Assembly: GCA_903893545.1 (NCBI GenBank)
Contig: CAITMJ010000018.1
Location: 62,001-126,000 of the forward strand
Direction: 5' to 3'
DNA from: an uncultured Chlamydiae bacterium
GTDB lineage: Bacteria; Chlamydiota; Chlamydiia; Chlamydiales; SM23-39
Length of the DNA stretch: 64,000 nucleotides
The notes beneath the pieces are model-generated. The model did not search any database and was not told where the DNA came from. It saw nothing but the letters and a program-made list of their open reading frames with translations. Within the stretch, counting starts at the first letter, position 1; every line of letters starts with the position of its first letter. Positions 19,854 to 28,841 of this stretch are shown here, in pieces. The translations under genes and the position numbers were made by a program.

Positions 19854-20858
19854 ATGCCCGAACATGAATTTATCGAGTCATCTTGGTCGGAACCCGACAA
19901 ACCCTTTGAGGTACCGTTACGTCCGCAGACACTCGATGATTTTGTCGGTCAAGAATCGGTAAGAAAACGACTCGAAGTGTTCATGTCCGCTGCAAAAACG
20001 CGCGGGGAAGCGCTAGGCCACTGCCTCTTTAGCGGACCACCAGGCCTTGGCAAGACAACACTTGCCCATATTATTGCCAAATCGATGGGGACAAACCTCG
20101 TCGTTACATCGGGCCCTGCCATTGAAAAACCGGGAGATCTTGCAGGCGTTCTTACAAACCTTAAAACGGGCGATGTCTTATTTATCGATGAGATCCACCG
20201 CCTCTCTGTCGTCGCAGAAGAATATCTCTACCCCGCCATCGAAGATTTTAACCTCGATCTACTCATCGATTCAGGTCCGAATGCTAGAAGCGTCCAAGTC
20301 AAGCTCAATCCATTTACACTTGTCGGCGCAACGACAAGATCTGGGCTTTTAAGCGCCCCGATGCGTTCGAGATTCAACATCCACCTTCGGCTCGACTATT
20401 ACGATCCTGCCACAATTTCTAAAATTATCGACCGCTCCTCATCGATTCTAAAAATTCAGTTAAACGAAGAAGCATCGATTGAAATCGCCAAAAGATCGCG
20501 CGGCACGCCGCGCATTGCGAACAACCTCCTTCGATGGGTGCGCGATTTTGCGCAAACGCACCATCGTAAAATCGTCGACCTAAAAACAGCCAAAGAAGCT
20601 CTTGCGATGCTTGCCATCGATGACCTTGGCCTCGATGAAATGGACAAAAAAATATTAAAAGTTATCATAGAGCATCACAATGGTGGTCCTGTCGGCCTCA
20701 GTAATTTGGCTGCAGCTTGCGGGGAAGAGCCGCATACGTTGGAAGAAGTGTATGAACCTTACCTGATTTTGCAAGGTTTCATCAAGCGGACGCCGCGCGG
20801 ACGAGAAGCCACCAGGCTTGCAGTTGAACATTTAAAAAATAAGGATTTGCAATTATGA
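19854..20858 (+). CDS. ruvB: Holliday junction branch-migration ATPase RuvB
   Basis: About 334 residues from ATG 19854; an ATG at 19827 would add nine residues. RuvB hexamers drive branch migration with RuvA. Visible AAA+ signatures: [11 protein letters not shown] at the start, Walker [10 protein letters not shown], Walker [11 protein letters not shown], sensor/arginine-finger region [15 protein letters not shown], and the winged-helix C-terminus ending [13 protein letters not shown] prefer 19854 because a TATATA −10-like box at about 19811 would leave almost no leader for the earlier ATG; neither has a good ribosome site. The stop overlaps the spoIID start (ATGA). Confidence 0.95.
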   Translation: MPEHEFIESSWSEPDKPFEVPLRPQTLDDFVGQESVRKRLEVFMSAAKTRGEALGHCLFSGPPGLGKTTLAHIIAKSMGTNLVVTSGPAIEKPGDLAGVLTNLKTGDVLFIDEIHRLSVVAEEYLYPAIEDFNLDLLIDSGPNARSVQVKLNPFTLVGATTRSGLLSAPMRSRFNIHLRLDYYDPATISKIIDRSSSILKIQLNEEASIEIAKRSRGTPRIANNLLRWVRDFAQTHHRKIVDLKTAKEALAMLAIDDLGLDEMDKKILKVIIEHHNGGPVGLSNLAAACGEEPHTLEEVYEPYLILQGFIKRTPRGREATRLAVEHLKNKDLQL

Positions 20859-22042
20859 AAACCATTTTCCTCGCAGCCGGTCTTCTATTCGGCAATCTGG
20901 CTTTTGGCGCCTCTGGGTCCAACACCACATTCGAAAAAATTTCCGAACCCATGTCCCCCCGTAACATTCAAGTCCTCTTAGAAAAAGATTCAACTGGGGC
21001 GCTCCTTGAAATAAAAGGCCCCTACCACATTTTCAATCCTCACGACGGATCGCGCGTCGCATCGGGACTTCTCGGTAAAAGATTCATGATCCACGAACTA
21101 GAAAACGGCCTCAAATGGGGAGAAGAATTCCCTGGCATCCATCAAATCTACATCAAACCCTCTTCTGCCAAAACCTCCATCTTTATCAACGGTATCCAAT
21201 ATAGCGGCGCAGTGGCCGTCTTTGGCGTTTCCGGGCGCATCAACATCATCAACGACCTCGATATTGAAGACTACGTAAAGGCAATCCTCGCTCCTCAATT
21301 TACCGCTTCTCTCGAGCCGGAAGTACTTTCAGCTCTTGCAATCCTGACCCGCACAGACGCCTATTACAACGCCATCCGTTCACAAGAGAGCTTCTTCCAT
21401 GTCGTTGCCTCTGAAGTTGGCTACCAAGGCTCAGCCCTTTCAATCCCCGACTCTCCGCAAGAAAAAGCCGTGGAAACCACAAAACACCTCATCCTCGTCC
21501 ACCCTTCCCACGGGAAAAACCTCCCCTTTGCGGCCAATTGGACAGAGAATAGCGCAGGGAAAACTGCCGCCTATCAATCTCTTTTCCGCAAAAGCGGCCT
21601 TGCTCCTGACTTTGGCGTCGACGCTCCCCATGCAGCCCTTGCCCGCCAAGAGTCAAAGTGGACCTACACCATTTCTAAGCGAACCCTTTCCCAAGCGCTC
21701 GACATCCCAAATATCAAATCCCTCGAGCTCTTCGTCGATCAACCCTCGAATAAAGTCTACGGACTTCGCATCAAAGACGGCACATCATCCTATGATTTTG
21801 ACTTCTTTGCGCTCCAAACAGCCGTCGGCAAAAATCACCTTCTCTCTAGCGACTTTACAGCGAACGTGAAAGAAGACACGATTACCTTTAGCGGCTTTGG
21901 AAAAGGACACGGCGTCGGCCTTTGCCTCTACTCGGCAACAGCCCTTGCCCAAAATGGGGAAAATGCGATCAAGATCTTGAGCAAATTCTTCCCGGAGACC
22001 TACCTCTATAACATCAACGCAACGCTAAAAAGCCAGCAATAG
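20855..22042 (+). CDS. spoIID: SpoIID-like septal peptidoglycan glycan-strand cleaving protein
   Basis: 395 residues with an N-terminal signal peptide ([20 protein letters not shown]). The SpoIID block begins at about 130: INDLDIEDYVKAIL, then E-P-E-V-L-S-A-L-A-I-L-T-R-T, aligned with the catalytic Glu region of SpoIID, and a late block FSGFGKGHGVGLCLYSA, the hallmark G-x-G-H-G-V-G-x-C/S. A chlamydial SpoIID homologue has been shown to cleave glycan strands at the division septum, so a similar periplasmic role is expected. The ATG overlaps the ruvB stop and has AAGGA 9 nt upstream. A long hairpin terminator follows. Confidence 0.88.
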   Translation: MKTIFLAAGLLFGNLAFGASGSNTTFEKISEPMSPRNIQVLLEKDSTGALLEIKGPYHIFNPHDGSRVASGLLGKRFMIHELENGLKWGEEFPGIHQIYIKPSSAKTSIFINGIQYSGAVAVFGVSGRINIINDLDIEDYVKAILAPQFTASLEPEVLSALAILTRTDAYYNAIRSQESFFHVVASEVGYQGSALSIPDSPQEKAVETTKHLILVHPSHGKNLPFAANWTENSAGKTAAYQSLFRKSGLAPDFGVDAPHAALARQESKWTYTISKRTLSQALDIPNIKSLELFVDQPSNKVYGLRIKDGTSSYDFDFFALQTAVGKNHLLSSDFTANVKEDTITFSGFGKGHGVGLCLYSATALAQNGENAIKILSKFFPETYLYNINATLKSQQ

Positions 22043-22047
22043 AGGAA

Positions 22048-22127
22048 AACCACAGAGGCGGGGGAAGCCCCGCACCCCAATAAGAAGAGATTTTTTTGGG
22101 GCAAGGGGCTTCCCCGTCTCTGTGGTT
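22048..22127 (+). terminator. Long hairpin terminator after spoIID
   Basis: The left arm AACCACAGAGGCGGGGGAAG… and the right arm …CTTCCCCGTCTCTGTGGTT form a stem of about 28 bp with a few mismatches; the loop contains seven T. A smaller perfect hairpin TTGCCC TGT GGGCAA follows at 22133–22147. Unusually long for a terminator; it may also be a remnant of a palindromic repeat. Confidence 0.65.
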
Positions 22128-22177
22128 AATTTTTGCCCTGTGGGCAAGAAATAGCCCTTTCTGATACCATCAGCTAC

Positions 22178-22273
22178 GCCGGGGAACTTGCGGAATGAGG
22201 CGTTCGAACTAGGTCAGGGCCGGAAGGCAGCAGCCTTAAGGACTAAACCACGTGCCGCAAGCCAATCTCCGGC
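22178..22273 (+). ncRNA. ffs: 4.5S RNA / bacterial small SRP RNA
   Basis: About 96 nt. The conserved apical domain GGTCAGGGCCGGAAGGCAGC, continuing AGCC (22212–22235), is the Ffh-binding tetraloop and asymmetric-loop region of the signal recognition particle RNA. The outer helix pairs GCCGGGGAACTTGCGG with CCGCAAGCCAATCTCCGGC, closing the whole molecule. A T-run at 22275–22281 follows the last stem and would terminate transcription. The RNA joins Ffh to deliver membrane proteins. It fills the gap between spoIID and the LRR gene, the only intergenic stretch over 300 bp in the window. Confidence 0.95.
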
Positions 22274-22362
22274 ATTTTTTTGCCCCTCCCCCCTCCTTCA
22301 ACTCCAAAAAATCTCATACAATAAACAAGCGTATAGTTCCTGGCAAAAAATAGGATCATCAG

Positions 22363-23583
22363 ATGTCTATTCAAGTTAATTTTGCGAAAATATTTTATCC
22401 ACAAAACGCGTCTTCCTGGATAAGCGATATCGTTAAATATTGCGACCATACCACCGCCTATAATCTACTTTTTTTAGACAGAATATCCAATGCCGCTTTA
22501 TCAAGTTCCATGCCAAAAGGGTTGAGTGCTCTTCAAGTGGGTGCCCTCAAAAGAGGAGAGGTAAGATTTGAATCATTAGATCTCTTTGAGAAAAACCTTA
22601 CAATAACTGGAGAAATAAAAGTAAATCTCTCTGAATGGATACGCAATTTATCAATAAACCGGGTGCCTGCTGAGATTTCTTTCATTCAAATTGTTGCCAC
22701 AATTCAGAAGGTTGTTAAACTTTTCCCGAAGATGGTTGAGTTCTGGATAGACGGTCTTGATAGCTTCAAGGGCGATGAGCTTCTTCCTTTAAGCCAAGTA
22801 ACAAAACTCAGGCGCCTCGTTGCTCCTTACACAAGAATTACCGATCATCATCTATCGACGATTACTGCAAATAACCCACATCTTAAAGAACTCTGTCTTG
22901 CCAACACGAACATTTCTGACCTGCACACCCTTGTAAATCAAGGCATCACTCATCTATTCATAGACAAGTGCAATATTGTCTACCAAGGTGAACCTATTTT
23001 TGGCACCCAACTTACTCATCTAACAATGCAAATTTTTAACCTCCGATCCGAGGCTATGCCAAATGCTTTTTTAAATGCTGTCATAGAGAAAAATCAACTC
23101 CAGCTCCTCTATATGGTAGGTTGGAGCGCTCCTATAGGCAACGACCATGGTGTAACCAAATTAACCACACTCAGGTATTTCAATGGATCCTATAGTGTAT
23201 TTGCAGCTAAAACTATTGAGAAGGTAATTCTAAATAACCCAGAGATAATGGTCCTTAATCTAGAGGGATACTACAACCACAACCACCTTGAAGAAACGGA
23301 CCTTGCTGCGATCAGTCAATTAAGAAAACTCGTTGATCTTAATTTAGAAAATCAACATTTTCTCACCAGTGACATTTTACAGAACATTCTTACGAACAAT
23401 CCAAATCTCAAACACCTAAATATAAACCATTGTGCTCATCTGGTAAATGGCTGGGCCAGACCGCCATTATCCTACGAATCCGATCCAGAAAGTGAGAAAT
23501 CTTATGAAGAGCTTAGCCATTATTGTGACTTCTTCAAGTCCGTTGTAAAGCAGAATCCAAAAATAAAGATTCATTGGACGTAA
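22363..23583 (+). CDS. Leucine-rich-repeat protein, candidate effector
   Basis: 406 residues, no signal peptide. From about residue 140 onward there are irregular LRR-type units such as LRRLVAPYTRITD, LKELCLANTNISD, LTHLTMQIFNLRS, LVDLNLENQHFLTSD and LKHLNINHCAHLV. The spacing resembles eukaryote-like LRRs seen after F-box domains. The N-terminal 60 residues are helical and might be a divergent F-box, but I see no clear motif. The gene is visibly more AT-rich than spoIID before it and rnhC after it, and stands alone, which suggests transfer. Such proteins in chlamydia-related species are predicted host-directed effectors; secretion is inferred. Confidence 0.7.
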   Translation: MSIQVNFAKIFYPQNASSWISDIVKYCDHTTAYNLLFLDRISNAALSSSMPKGLSALQVGALKRGEVRFESLDLFEKNLTITGEIKVNLSEWIRNLSINRVPAEISFIQIVATIQKVVKLFPKMVEFWIDGLDSFKGDELLPLSQVTKLRRLVAPYTRITDHHLSTITANNPHLKELCLANTNISDLHTLVNQGITHLFIDKCNIVYQGEPIFGTQLTHLTMQIFNLRSEAMPNAFLNAVIEKNQLQLLYMVGWSAPIGNDHGVTKLTTLRYFNGSYSVFAAKTIEKVILNNPEIMVLNLEGYYNHNHLEETDLAAISQLRKLVDLNLENQHFLTSDILQNILTNNPNLKHLNINHCAHLVNGWARPPLSYESDPESEKSYEELSHYCDFFKSVVKQNPKIKIHWT

Positions 23584-23654
23584 ACCATCATCTTCTACAA
23601 AAATCAATCCTAAGCACTAGTTTCTTTTTCCAAGTCTCGCTAGAATAGCCAGGT

Positions 23655-24545
23655 ATGGCTAAAACACCCCCCTGTTTTTCTGCAACAATCGATCTTGCCC
23701 TTGCGGGCAAGCTGCGCGCTGATCTAGAGGCGCAAGGCTTCGAGCTGTCCAAACCTCCCTACACTCTTTTGTCCGGAAAGAAAAAGGGCGTTTCTTGCAC
23801 GCTGTATGAGTCGGGCAAGATCACTGTCCAAGGCAAAGAGATGGAGGCTTTTATCGAGTTCTATCTAGAGCCGGAGATTTTAAAAGAGTTTCGCTTTTCC
23901 CATGCGGAAACGCTTCTCGACTTGACCCCGAGAATGGGGATGGACGAAGCGGGCAAGGGCGATTTTTTTGGCCCCCTTTCTGTCGCCGCTCTCTATGCCG
24001 ACGGGGATGGGATTAAGAAGCTTTTAGAATGGGGCGTTCGGGACAGCAAGCGCTTTAGCGATGAGAGTATTCTCAAGTTGGCCGGTAAAATCCGCCCGGC
24101 TTTTGCCTACACCGTCATTCGTCTTTTCCCTGCCAAATACAATGAACTCTACGGAAAATTTAAGAACTTAAATCGGCTCCTTGCTTGGGCGCATACGGCA
24201 GCGCTGGCAGATTTAAGCCAAAAAACCGGATGCAAAGAGGCTCTTCTCGATCAGTTTGCCGATAAGAGCGTTGTAGAAAAGCAAGTCGCGCAAAAAAAAC
24301 TCGATATCCATCTCGTACAAAGAGTGCGGGGGGAAGAAGATCTTGTCGTCGCCGGCGCTTCCATTTTAGCGCGCGCTGCCTTCTTAGAAGGGATGAAAAA
24401 ATTGAGCGAAGAATATGGCCTTGAGCTTCCAAAAGGGGCCAGCTCCGCAGTGAAGGTCGCAGCGAGAGCGCTCATCTCTAAATTGGGACCGGATGTGCTC
24501 CCGAAAGTCGCAAAAATCCACTTTAAAACCGCCCAAGAATTATGA
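23655..24545 (+). CDS. rnhC: Ribonuclease HIII
   Basis: 296 residues, typical for RNase HIII. It removes RNA from RNA–DNA hybrids. An N-terminal TBP-like substrate-binding domain (about 1–85) precedes the RNase H fold starting GMDEAGKGDFFGPL, with the first catalytic Asp-Glu pair. Further acidic positions are in VRDSKRFSD and ALLDQFADK. The N-terminal domain and GxGDFFGPL distinguish HIII from RNase HII. Its position next to the gat cluster matches CT008 in C. trachomatis (recalled). Its stop overlaps the recN start as ATGA. Confidence 0.92.
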   Translation: MAKTPPCFSATIDLALAGKLRADLEAQGFELSKPPYTLLSGKKKGVSCTLYESGKITVQGKEMEAFIEFYLEPEILKEFRFSHAETLLDLTPRMGMDEAGKGDFFGPLSVAALYADGDGIKKLLEWGVRDSKRFSDESILKLAGKIRPAFAYTVIRLFPAKYNELYGKFKNLNRLLAWAHTAALADLSQKTGCKEALLDQFADKSVVEKQVAQKKLDIHLVQRVRGEEDLVVAGASILARAAFLEGMKKLSEEYGLELPKGASSAVKVAARALISKLGPDVLPKVAKIHFKTAQEL

Positions 24546-26032
24546 TTAGGAATCTTTCCATCCGCAATCTCATTTTGATCGAGAAAGCCGAGATCGATTT
24601 TGGCCCTAAGCTAAACATTATCACTGGAGAGACTGGCGCTGGAAAATCGGCGATTCTCTCTGCGATTCGGTTATTGTTAGGCGAGCGGGCGGATGTCGAT
24701 CTTATCCGCGAAGGGGCTGACCTCGGGGTCGTCGAAGCGATGATCGATGGGATGCTCGTCCGGCGAGAGATCCACCGCTCTAAGCCGAGCCGCTGTTTTA
24801 TCGATGATGAACTCGTCTCACTCCAAGAACTGCGCGAAAAGCTTTCTTCGATCGAGCTGATCGATCAAGCCGCCGCGCATAAGTTGTCGGAAAATCAGCG
24901 CGAGTATCTCGATGCCTTTGGAAAAATAGATGACCTTTTTACCGGGCAGTTTCAAGCGTTAAAAGGAGCGGAAAAGCGGGCGCTTGAGTGTTTAGAGCTT
25001 AAAAAATCAGCCAATGTCAGCAAAATCGAGGAGGATCTTGCCGAGATTGAAAAAGTGCATTGGCAAAGCGAAGAGGAAGAAAAGCTTGCGATAGAACACC
25101 ACACTCTTACCCATGCGCAAGAATTGCTCGAAAAAATCGCAAATATCACGGCGCTCCTAGCAGAGATATCCCCCTTAAAACGGCTTACGTTTTCGCTTGA
25201 ACAGTTTCAACCTCTTAAAGAGTGCACAGAATGGCTAAAGACAGCGACAGCCAATCTCGATGAGGCAAACCGTTTTCTCCTCTCGTATGCAGATCGGCTC
25301 GACACAGACCCGAATCGCCTATTTGCGGTCGAAAAACGGCTCGGACAGATCGAATCGCTAAAGAGGAAGTTTGGATCGGTGGCCGAAATGGCCGTGCTGC
25401 GCACCTCTTTAAAAGAAAAGATCGAGCAGTTTTCTACGATCGATCTAGCCCTCGAAGAGGCCAATGCAGCTCTAAAAAAAGCGCAAATAAAAACAGCCTC
25501 GATGGCTGAAGAACTAACTGCACAACGAAAAAAAGCGGCGGTTCTTTTTTCTGCCGCCATCGTTCAAGAGCTGATCACTCTCAATTTGCCTGAAGTCCGC
25601 TTTTCTATTGAAATCTTGCCAAAACCTCTCTCTCAATATGGCGCGGACGAGATTCTCTTTCTTTTCGCCGCCAACCCGGGCACTCCGATGCTCCCCACAA
25701 ATCAAGTCGCCAGCGGCGGAGAGCTCTCTCGCCTTCTCTTTGCGATCAAGACCGCACTTGCGGGAAAAGAAAAAAATAGCTGCCTTATCTTCGATGAAAT
25801 CGACAGTAATGTCGGGGGAAAAACAGCTTCTATCCTCGGCGCAAAATTAGATAGGATGGCTCTCGGAAAACAACTGATTGCGATTACCCATTTCGTACAG
25901 GTCGCTAGGTTTGCCACCGATCATTTCCTCGTCTCCAAAAAAACAACCTCTCTTGGCGCAAAAACTCTAATTGCCAAACTCGAAGAGAAAACAAGAGCGG
26001 AAGAATACGCCCGAATGACGGGTGGAACATAA
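24542..26032 (+). CDS. recN: DNA repair ATPase RecN, short form
   Basis: 496 residues, versus about 550 for typical RecN. SMC-like architecture: Walker A GETGAGKS (29–36) in the N-terminal head, coiled coil about 150–350, then ABC signature SGGELSRLLFAI and Walker B CLIFDEID, followed by GGKTASILGAKL and ITHFVQVA. RecN organises broken DNA ends for recombination. The region after the first head, where RecN usually has an HGQHEHQ-like motif, reads LIDQAAAHKLSENQREYLDAFG, so this motif is altered. The shorter coiled coil accounts for the missing length. Translationally coupled to rnhC. Confidence 0.85.
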   Translation: MIRNLSIRNLILIEKAEIDFGPKLNIITGETGAGKSAILSAIRLLLGERADVDLIREGADLGVVEAMIDGMLVRREIHRSKPSRCFIDDELVSLQELREKLSSIELIDQAAAHKLSENQREYLDAFGKIDDLFTGQFQALKGAEKRALECLELKKSANVSKIEEDLAEIEKVHWQSEEEEKLAIEHHTLTHAQELLEKIANITALLAEISPLKRLTFSLEQFQPLKECTEWLKTATANLDEANRFLLSYADRLDTDPNRLFAVEKRLGQIESLKRKFGSVAEMAVLRTSLKEKIEQFSTIDLALEEANAALKKAQIKTASMAEELTAQRKKAAVLFSAAIVQELITLNLPEVRFSIEILPKPLSQYGADEILFLFAANPGTPMLPTNQVASGGELSRLLFAIKTALAGKEKNSCLIFDEIDSNVGGKTASILGAKLDRMALGKQLIAITHFVQVARFATDHFLVSKKTTSLGAKTLIAKLEEKTRAEEYARMTGGT

Positions 26033-26057
26033 AAGCGTTGTGAGTTATAATTAACTA

Positions 26058-26936
26058 ATGCGGAAATTTTTTCTTTTCTTCTTCCTCTCTTGTGCGCTCT
26101 ATTCCCAAGAAGAGCATTCTTTTTCGTATTGGGACATTCACCCGATTCATGGAGGAGGTAATGTCATTCGCTTAACCGGCGCGAATGTTACCGATAATCC
26201 TTATGGCGGCGATATTTATTATCGGAAAAGCAATGCGTTTGTCTATATGCTCCTTCCGATTAGCATGAAATCGTACTTTTTTCCCCGCGTAGAATGGAAT
26301 ACGTTCACGTTGAATTGGAATAAAAATCCAAAATTCAACCAAACCCATTTCTACTATGTGCAATTCGCTCTTACTTTCTACACCTCTGCTATCGATGATT
26401 GGAGATGGATCGTCCGCGGCGAGTACAACCTAGACACAGAGCATTTCAATAATCCTTCTCAATATGGCCTCTTTACCGGCCTTCTTTGGGGAGCTTATCA
26501 GATTCATAGAAAATGGCATTACCACCTCGGCGCTGTCGGTTATGCCGGCATGCGCGGGCAACAAATCTACCCCATCATCGGAGCGGACTACGCGCCCAAT
26601 AAACAGTGGACTTTTCAGTTTGTATTCCCGATTGAATACTATGCGGAATATAAACTCGATGAGCACTGGCGGTTTTCTCTTCGAGGACGTCCTTTGAAAG
26701 AACGATTCCGAACCGGCAAGAACCAGCTACAGCCCCGTTCGATCTTCAGCTACTCATCGATCGGCACTGAACTCAACATCAAGTATGAGGAGTTCATGCA
26801 CTTTGAGGTCGAAGTCTTTGGAGGTTGCAACTTTGGCGGGTCTTTCTATATTAAAGACGCAAAAAACAAAAATCCCCTCTATACCGACGTAGGCCTATCT
26901 GCCTACGGCGGAGCTACTCTAAACTACGGCTTCTAA
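26058..26936 (+). CDS. Outer-membrane beta-barrel protein
   Basis: 292 residues. A signal peptide (about 1–18, FFLFFFLSCALYSQ) is followed by alternating aromatic and polar strands throughout (for example HFYYVQFALTFYT, WHYHLGAVGYAG, WTFQFVFPIEYYAEY, WRFSLRGRP), and the protein ends in Phe after NYG, the usual C-terminal signal for BAM-dependent insertion. It resembles DUF6268-type barrels, but that is a recollection. It is probably a 12- to 14-strand barrel or a small porin. It follows recN by 25 bp and is convergent with the next gene, with the two stops abutting. Substrate unknown. Confidence 0.7.
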   Translation: MRKFFLFFFLSCALYSQEEHSFSYWDIHPIHGGGNVIRLTGANVTDNPYGGDIYYRKSNAFVYMLLPISMKSYFFPRVEWNTFTLNWNKNPKFNQTHFYYVQFALTFYTSAIDDWRWIVRGEYNLDTEHFNNPSQYGLFTGLLWGAYQIHRKWHYHLGAVGYAGMRGQQIYPIIGADYAPNKQWTFQFVFPIEYYAEYKLDEHWRFSLRGRPLKERFRTGKNQLQPRSIFSYSSIGTELNIKYEEFMHFEVEVFGGCNFGGSFYIKDAKNKNPLYTDVGLSAYGGATLNYGF

Positions 26937-27506
26937 TTACGGAGTTAAAGAGAACGATTTGGCAAATTTTAGAAATGCCTCTTCGTTGAGTTCCCCTTTC
27001 TTTCCTTCCATGCCGATCAGATAGAGTTTATTCCCTTTCATGAGGGCTTTTCCACGAAAATAAGAAAGAGGCGCTTGCACGAGGAAATCGACGGCGGGAA
27101 TCCCCTTATGATCGATCATCTTTGCAAAGACGAGTTTGTTTTCAGGGTGATGGCCGACGATACCATTGAGAAGCCCTTCAATCCCAGCCAATTCATGGCC
27201 ATTTTTCAAGGGAAATGGATAGACAGCCACGAGCAGAAGGCAAAGAGCTTTTTCATCGAGAGGGGCAAGGTAGATATCGTAGGTGAGTTTATCCCCTTCT
27301 TCTGTGACATTGAGCGCTTGTTGAATCAGTTTCGGCATGGAAGGAAATGAGATGCTGCAATCCCCTGTCTTGGCATGAATCTGTTTCCAAGAATCAGTCC
27401 CTTCAGCGTGTGCCGCCGATCGGATGAATACATGCGTGACAAAAAGAAAAATGACAAGCAGCCAAACTCCAATCTTTTTTACTTTCTCTTTATTTTCTAA
27501 CGTCAT
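26937..27506 (-). CDS. Exported conserved hypothetical protein (CT007-like by position)
   Basis: 189 residues. A membrane segment or signal peptide at about 11–34 (IGVWLLVIFLFVTHVFI) is followed by a soluble alpha/beta domain beginning WKQIHAKTGDCSISFPSMP, a pattern seen in periplasmic proteins with a C-S-I-S-F-P-S-x-P opening. No catalytic residues are evident. In C. trachomatis the genes between rnhB_2 (CT008) and gatB (CT004) include small hypothetical exported and membrane proteins; this gene is in the same place. Its stop abuts the stop of the barrel gene. It is 8 bp downstream of the YIP1-like gene, so likely in one operon with it. Confidence 0.65.
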   Translation of the reverse strand: MTLENKEKVKKIGVWLLVIFLFVTHVFIRSAAHAEGTDSWKQIHAKTGDCSISFPSMPKLIQQALNVTEEGDKLTYDIYLAPLDEKALCLLLVAVYPFPLKNGHELAGIEGLLNGIVGHHPENKLVFAKMIDHKGIPAVDFLVQAPLSYFRGKALMKGNKLYLIGMEGKKGELNEEAFLKFAKSFSLTP

Positions 27507-27514
27507 AAATCCAC

Positions 27515-28147
27515 CTATTTTATCTGCATTAGGGACATCAAAACCCAGACAAGCGCATAGAACACAGCTCCGATGATCAGTCCTGCGATGACCACATTCC
27601 CGATAGCGCGCAAAATAGAGAACTTCCGCACCTCAGCTAGCGCATTCAAGTAGATCACTATAGACCAAATAGCCGTTGTAATTCGGATCAGTAGGATCAA
27701 AAATAAAACGCCCACTTGGCCGTGAGTAAAAGCTTGTGATCCAGGAGAGAGATCCGAAAAAAGATTTCTTCCGAAAAAAAGCGCCAGGACAAACCAGAGA
27801 AACACATTGATGATCAGAGGAAAACAAGACCACGCATAAGCAAACCGAATCTCTTTAAACGTCCCTTCCCCTTTTAGCCACTTGCCCGTAAAATGGACTA
27901 CCCAACTCCACACCGAAAATCCCACATATCCCCAGAGCGGGCTAAGCACTAAGGCAATGGTAAAAATATGCATAACGCCTAGATGCCGTCCCATCATCAT
28001 GGACTGGAACCAATTTAGCGCATTGGAAAATCCATAGATGATCGCAAGAAACCAAAAGCCTCGCGTTGGGCTTTCATAGAGCAATCTAGCAATTGTGGTT
28101 CTCGGCTGCGTCCAAATCTTGAGCCAAGGATTAAAAGATGGGTCCAT
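27515..28147 (-). CDS. YIP1-like polytopic membrane protein
   Basis: About 210 residues from ATG 28147, chosen because GGAG lies 7 nt upstream; the frame extends six codons further. Five hydrophobic helices are evident. The opening DPSFNPWLKIWTQPRTTIARLL is typical of bacterial YIP1-domain proteins (W-x-x-P-x-x-T-I/F). Role unknown; YIP1-like proteins in bacteria are mostly uncharacterised. It lies between the exported protein at 26937 and a second YIP1-like gene at 28203, in the position of CT006 (recalled). Confidence 0.6.
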   Translation of the reverse strand: MDPSFNPWLKIWTQPRTTIARLLYESPTRGFWFLAIIYGFSNALNWFQSMMMGRHLGVMHIFTIALVLSPLWGYVGFSVWSWVVHFTGKWLKGEGTFKEIRFAYAWSCFPLIINVFLWFVLALFFGRNLFSDLSPGSQAFTHGQVGVLFLILLIRITTAIWSIVIYLNALAEVRKFSILRAIGNVVIAGLIIGAVFYALVWVLMSLMQIK

Positions 28148-28202
28148 ACAAATACTCCGCAACACTTCTTAAACTTCAGTCTTGCATTAAGTAATTAATT
28201 AA

Positions 28203-28757
28203 TCAAACTAAAAAAATAAACCTGGAAATAAACATGAAAAAACATATTAAAGAAAAAGAAAGAAGTGAACTAATAGAAACATTGAATAACGCGCGCGAGA
28301 AAGAAATGGACTGCAAAGCTTTAACAGCTTTAGTAAGAAGAAGAAAGGACCAAAGGTTAACGGCCAAAGAGACGAGAATAATGTAAATATCTGAAGAGCG
28401 GGAACCGACATGGAGAAAAATCGTACTCGTATCTTGCCCCATGAATATCAGCCACATACATAAAGTGATGCAATAAGGAACTTTCGACCAAGTAATAGCG
28501 GCAAGTAAAGGCGTAAAAGGAGCCCGGCTAATCGCGCGCAAAAGATACGCATCGAGTAAAAGTTGAAGCGCGCCCAATAATGGGCCTAAAAAAAGCGATA
28601 GAAGGGCTAGGGTCAGAAAAGAGTAGGAAAATCCAAAGGAGTAGAAGTTTACGAGAAAAAAACAGGAAGAAATGCCGTAAATGGAAGGCACAACCCAAGA
28701 AGCTAAAGAGACCTGCGCCTCTCCGGCTGTTTTTTTAATCAGTTCTCCAAAAGTCAT
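28203..28757 (-). CDS. Polytopic membrane protein, YIP1-like
   Basis: 184 residues with five hydrophobic helices. The layout and the central block (LLRAISRAPFTPLLAAITWSKVPYCI) resemble the C-terminal part of YIP1 proteins, where a region precedes a conserved W-S-x-x-P; compare YAWSCFPLIIN in its neighbour. It is likely a diverged paralogue of the 27515–28147 gene, 55 bp away on the same strand. No catalytic residue is evident. Probably inner-membrane; function unknown. Confidence 0.55.
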   Translation of the reverse strand: MTFGELIKKTAGEAQVSLASWVVPSIYGISSCFFLVNFYSFGFSYSFLTLALLSLFLGPLLGALQLLLDAYLLRAISRAPFTPLLAAITWSKVPYCITLCMWLIFMGQDTSTIFLHVGSRSSDIYIILVSLAVNLWSFLLLTKAVKALQSISFSRALFNVSISSLLSFSLICFFMFISRFIFLV

Positions 28758-28797
28758 GGAGAAGTTCCAAACATACTGCGCCTACTCAAATAGATAA

Positions 28798-28827
28798 ATC
28801 GGGCGTCTTGTTAAAAGATCACCCGAT
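28798..28827 (-). terminator. Hairpin after the DUF378-like gene
   Basis: On the minus strand: ATCGGGTGATCTTTTAACAA then GACGCCCGAT, a stem ATCGGG/CCCGAT with a second inner stem, followed by TTTATCTATTT. It lies 15 bp after the stop of the gene at 28842. Confidence 0.45.
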
Positions 28828-28841
28828 GAAAAATTACGGTA

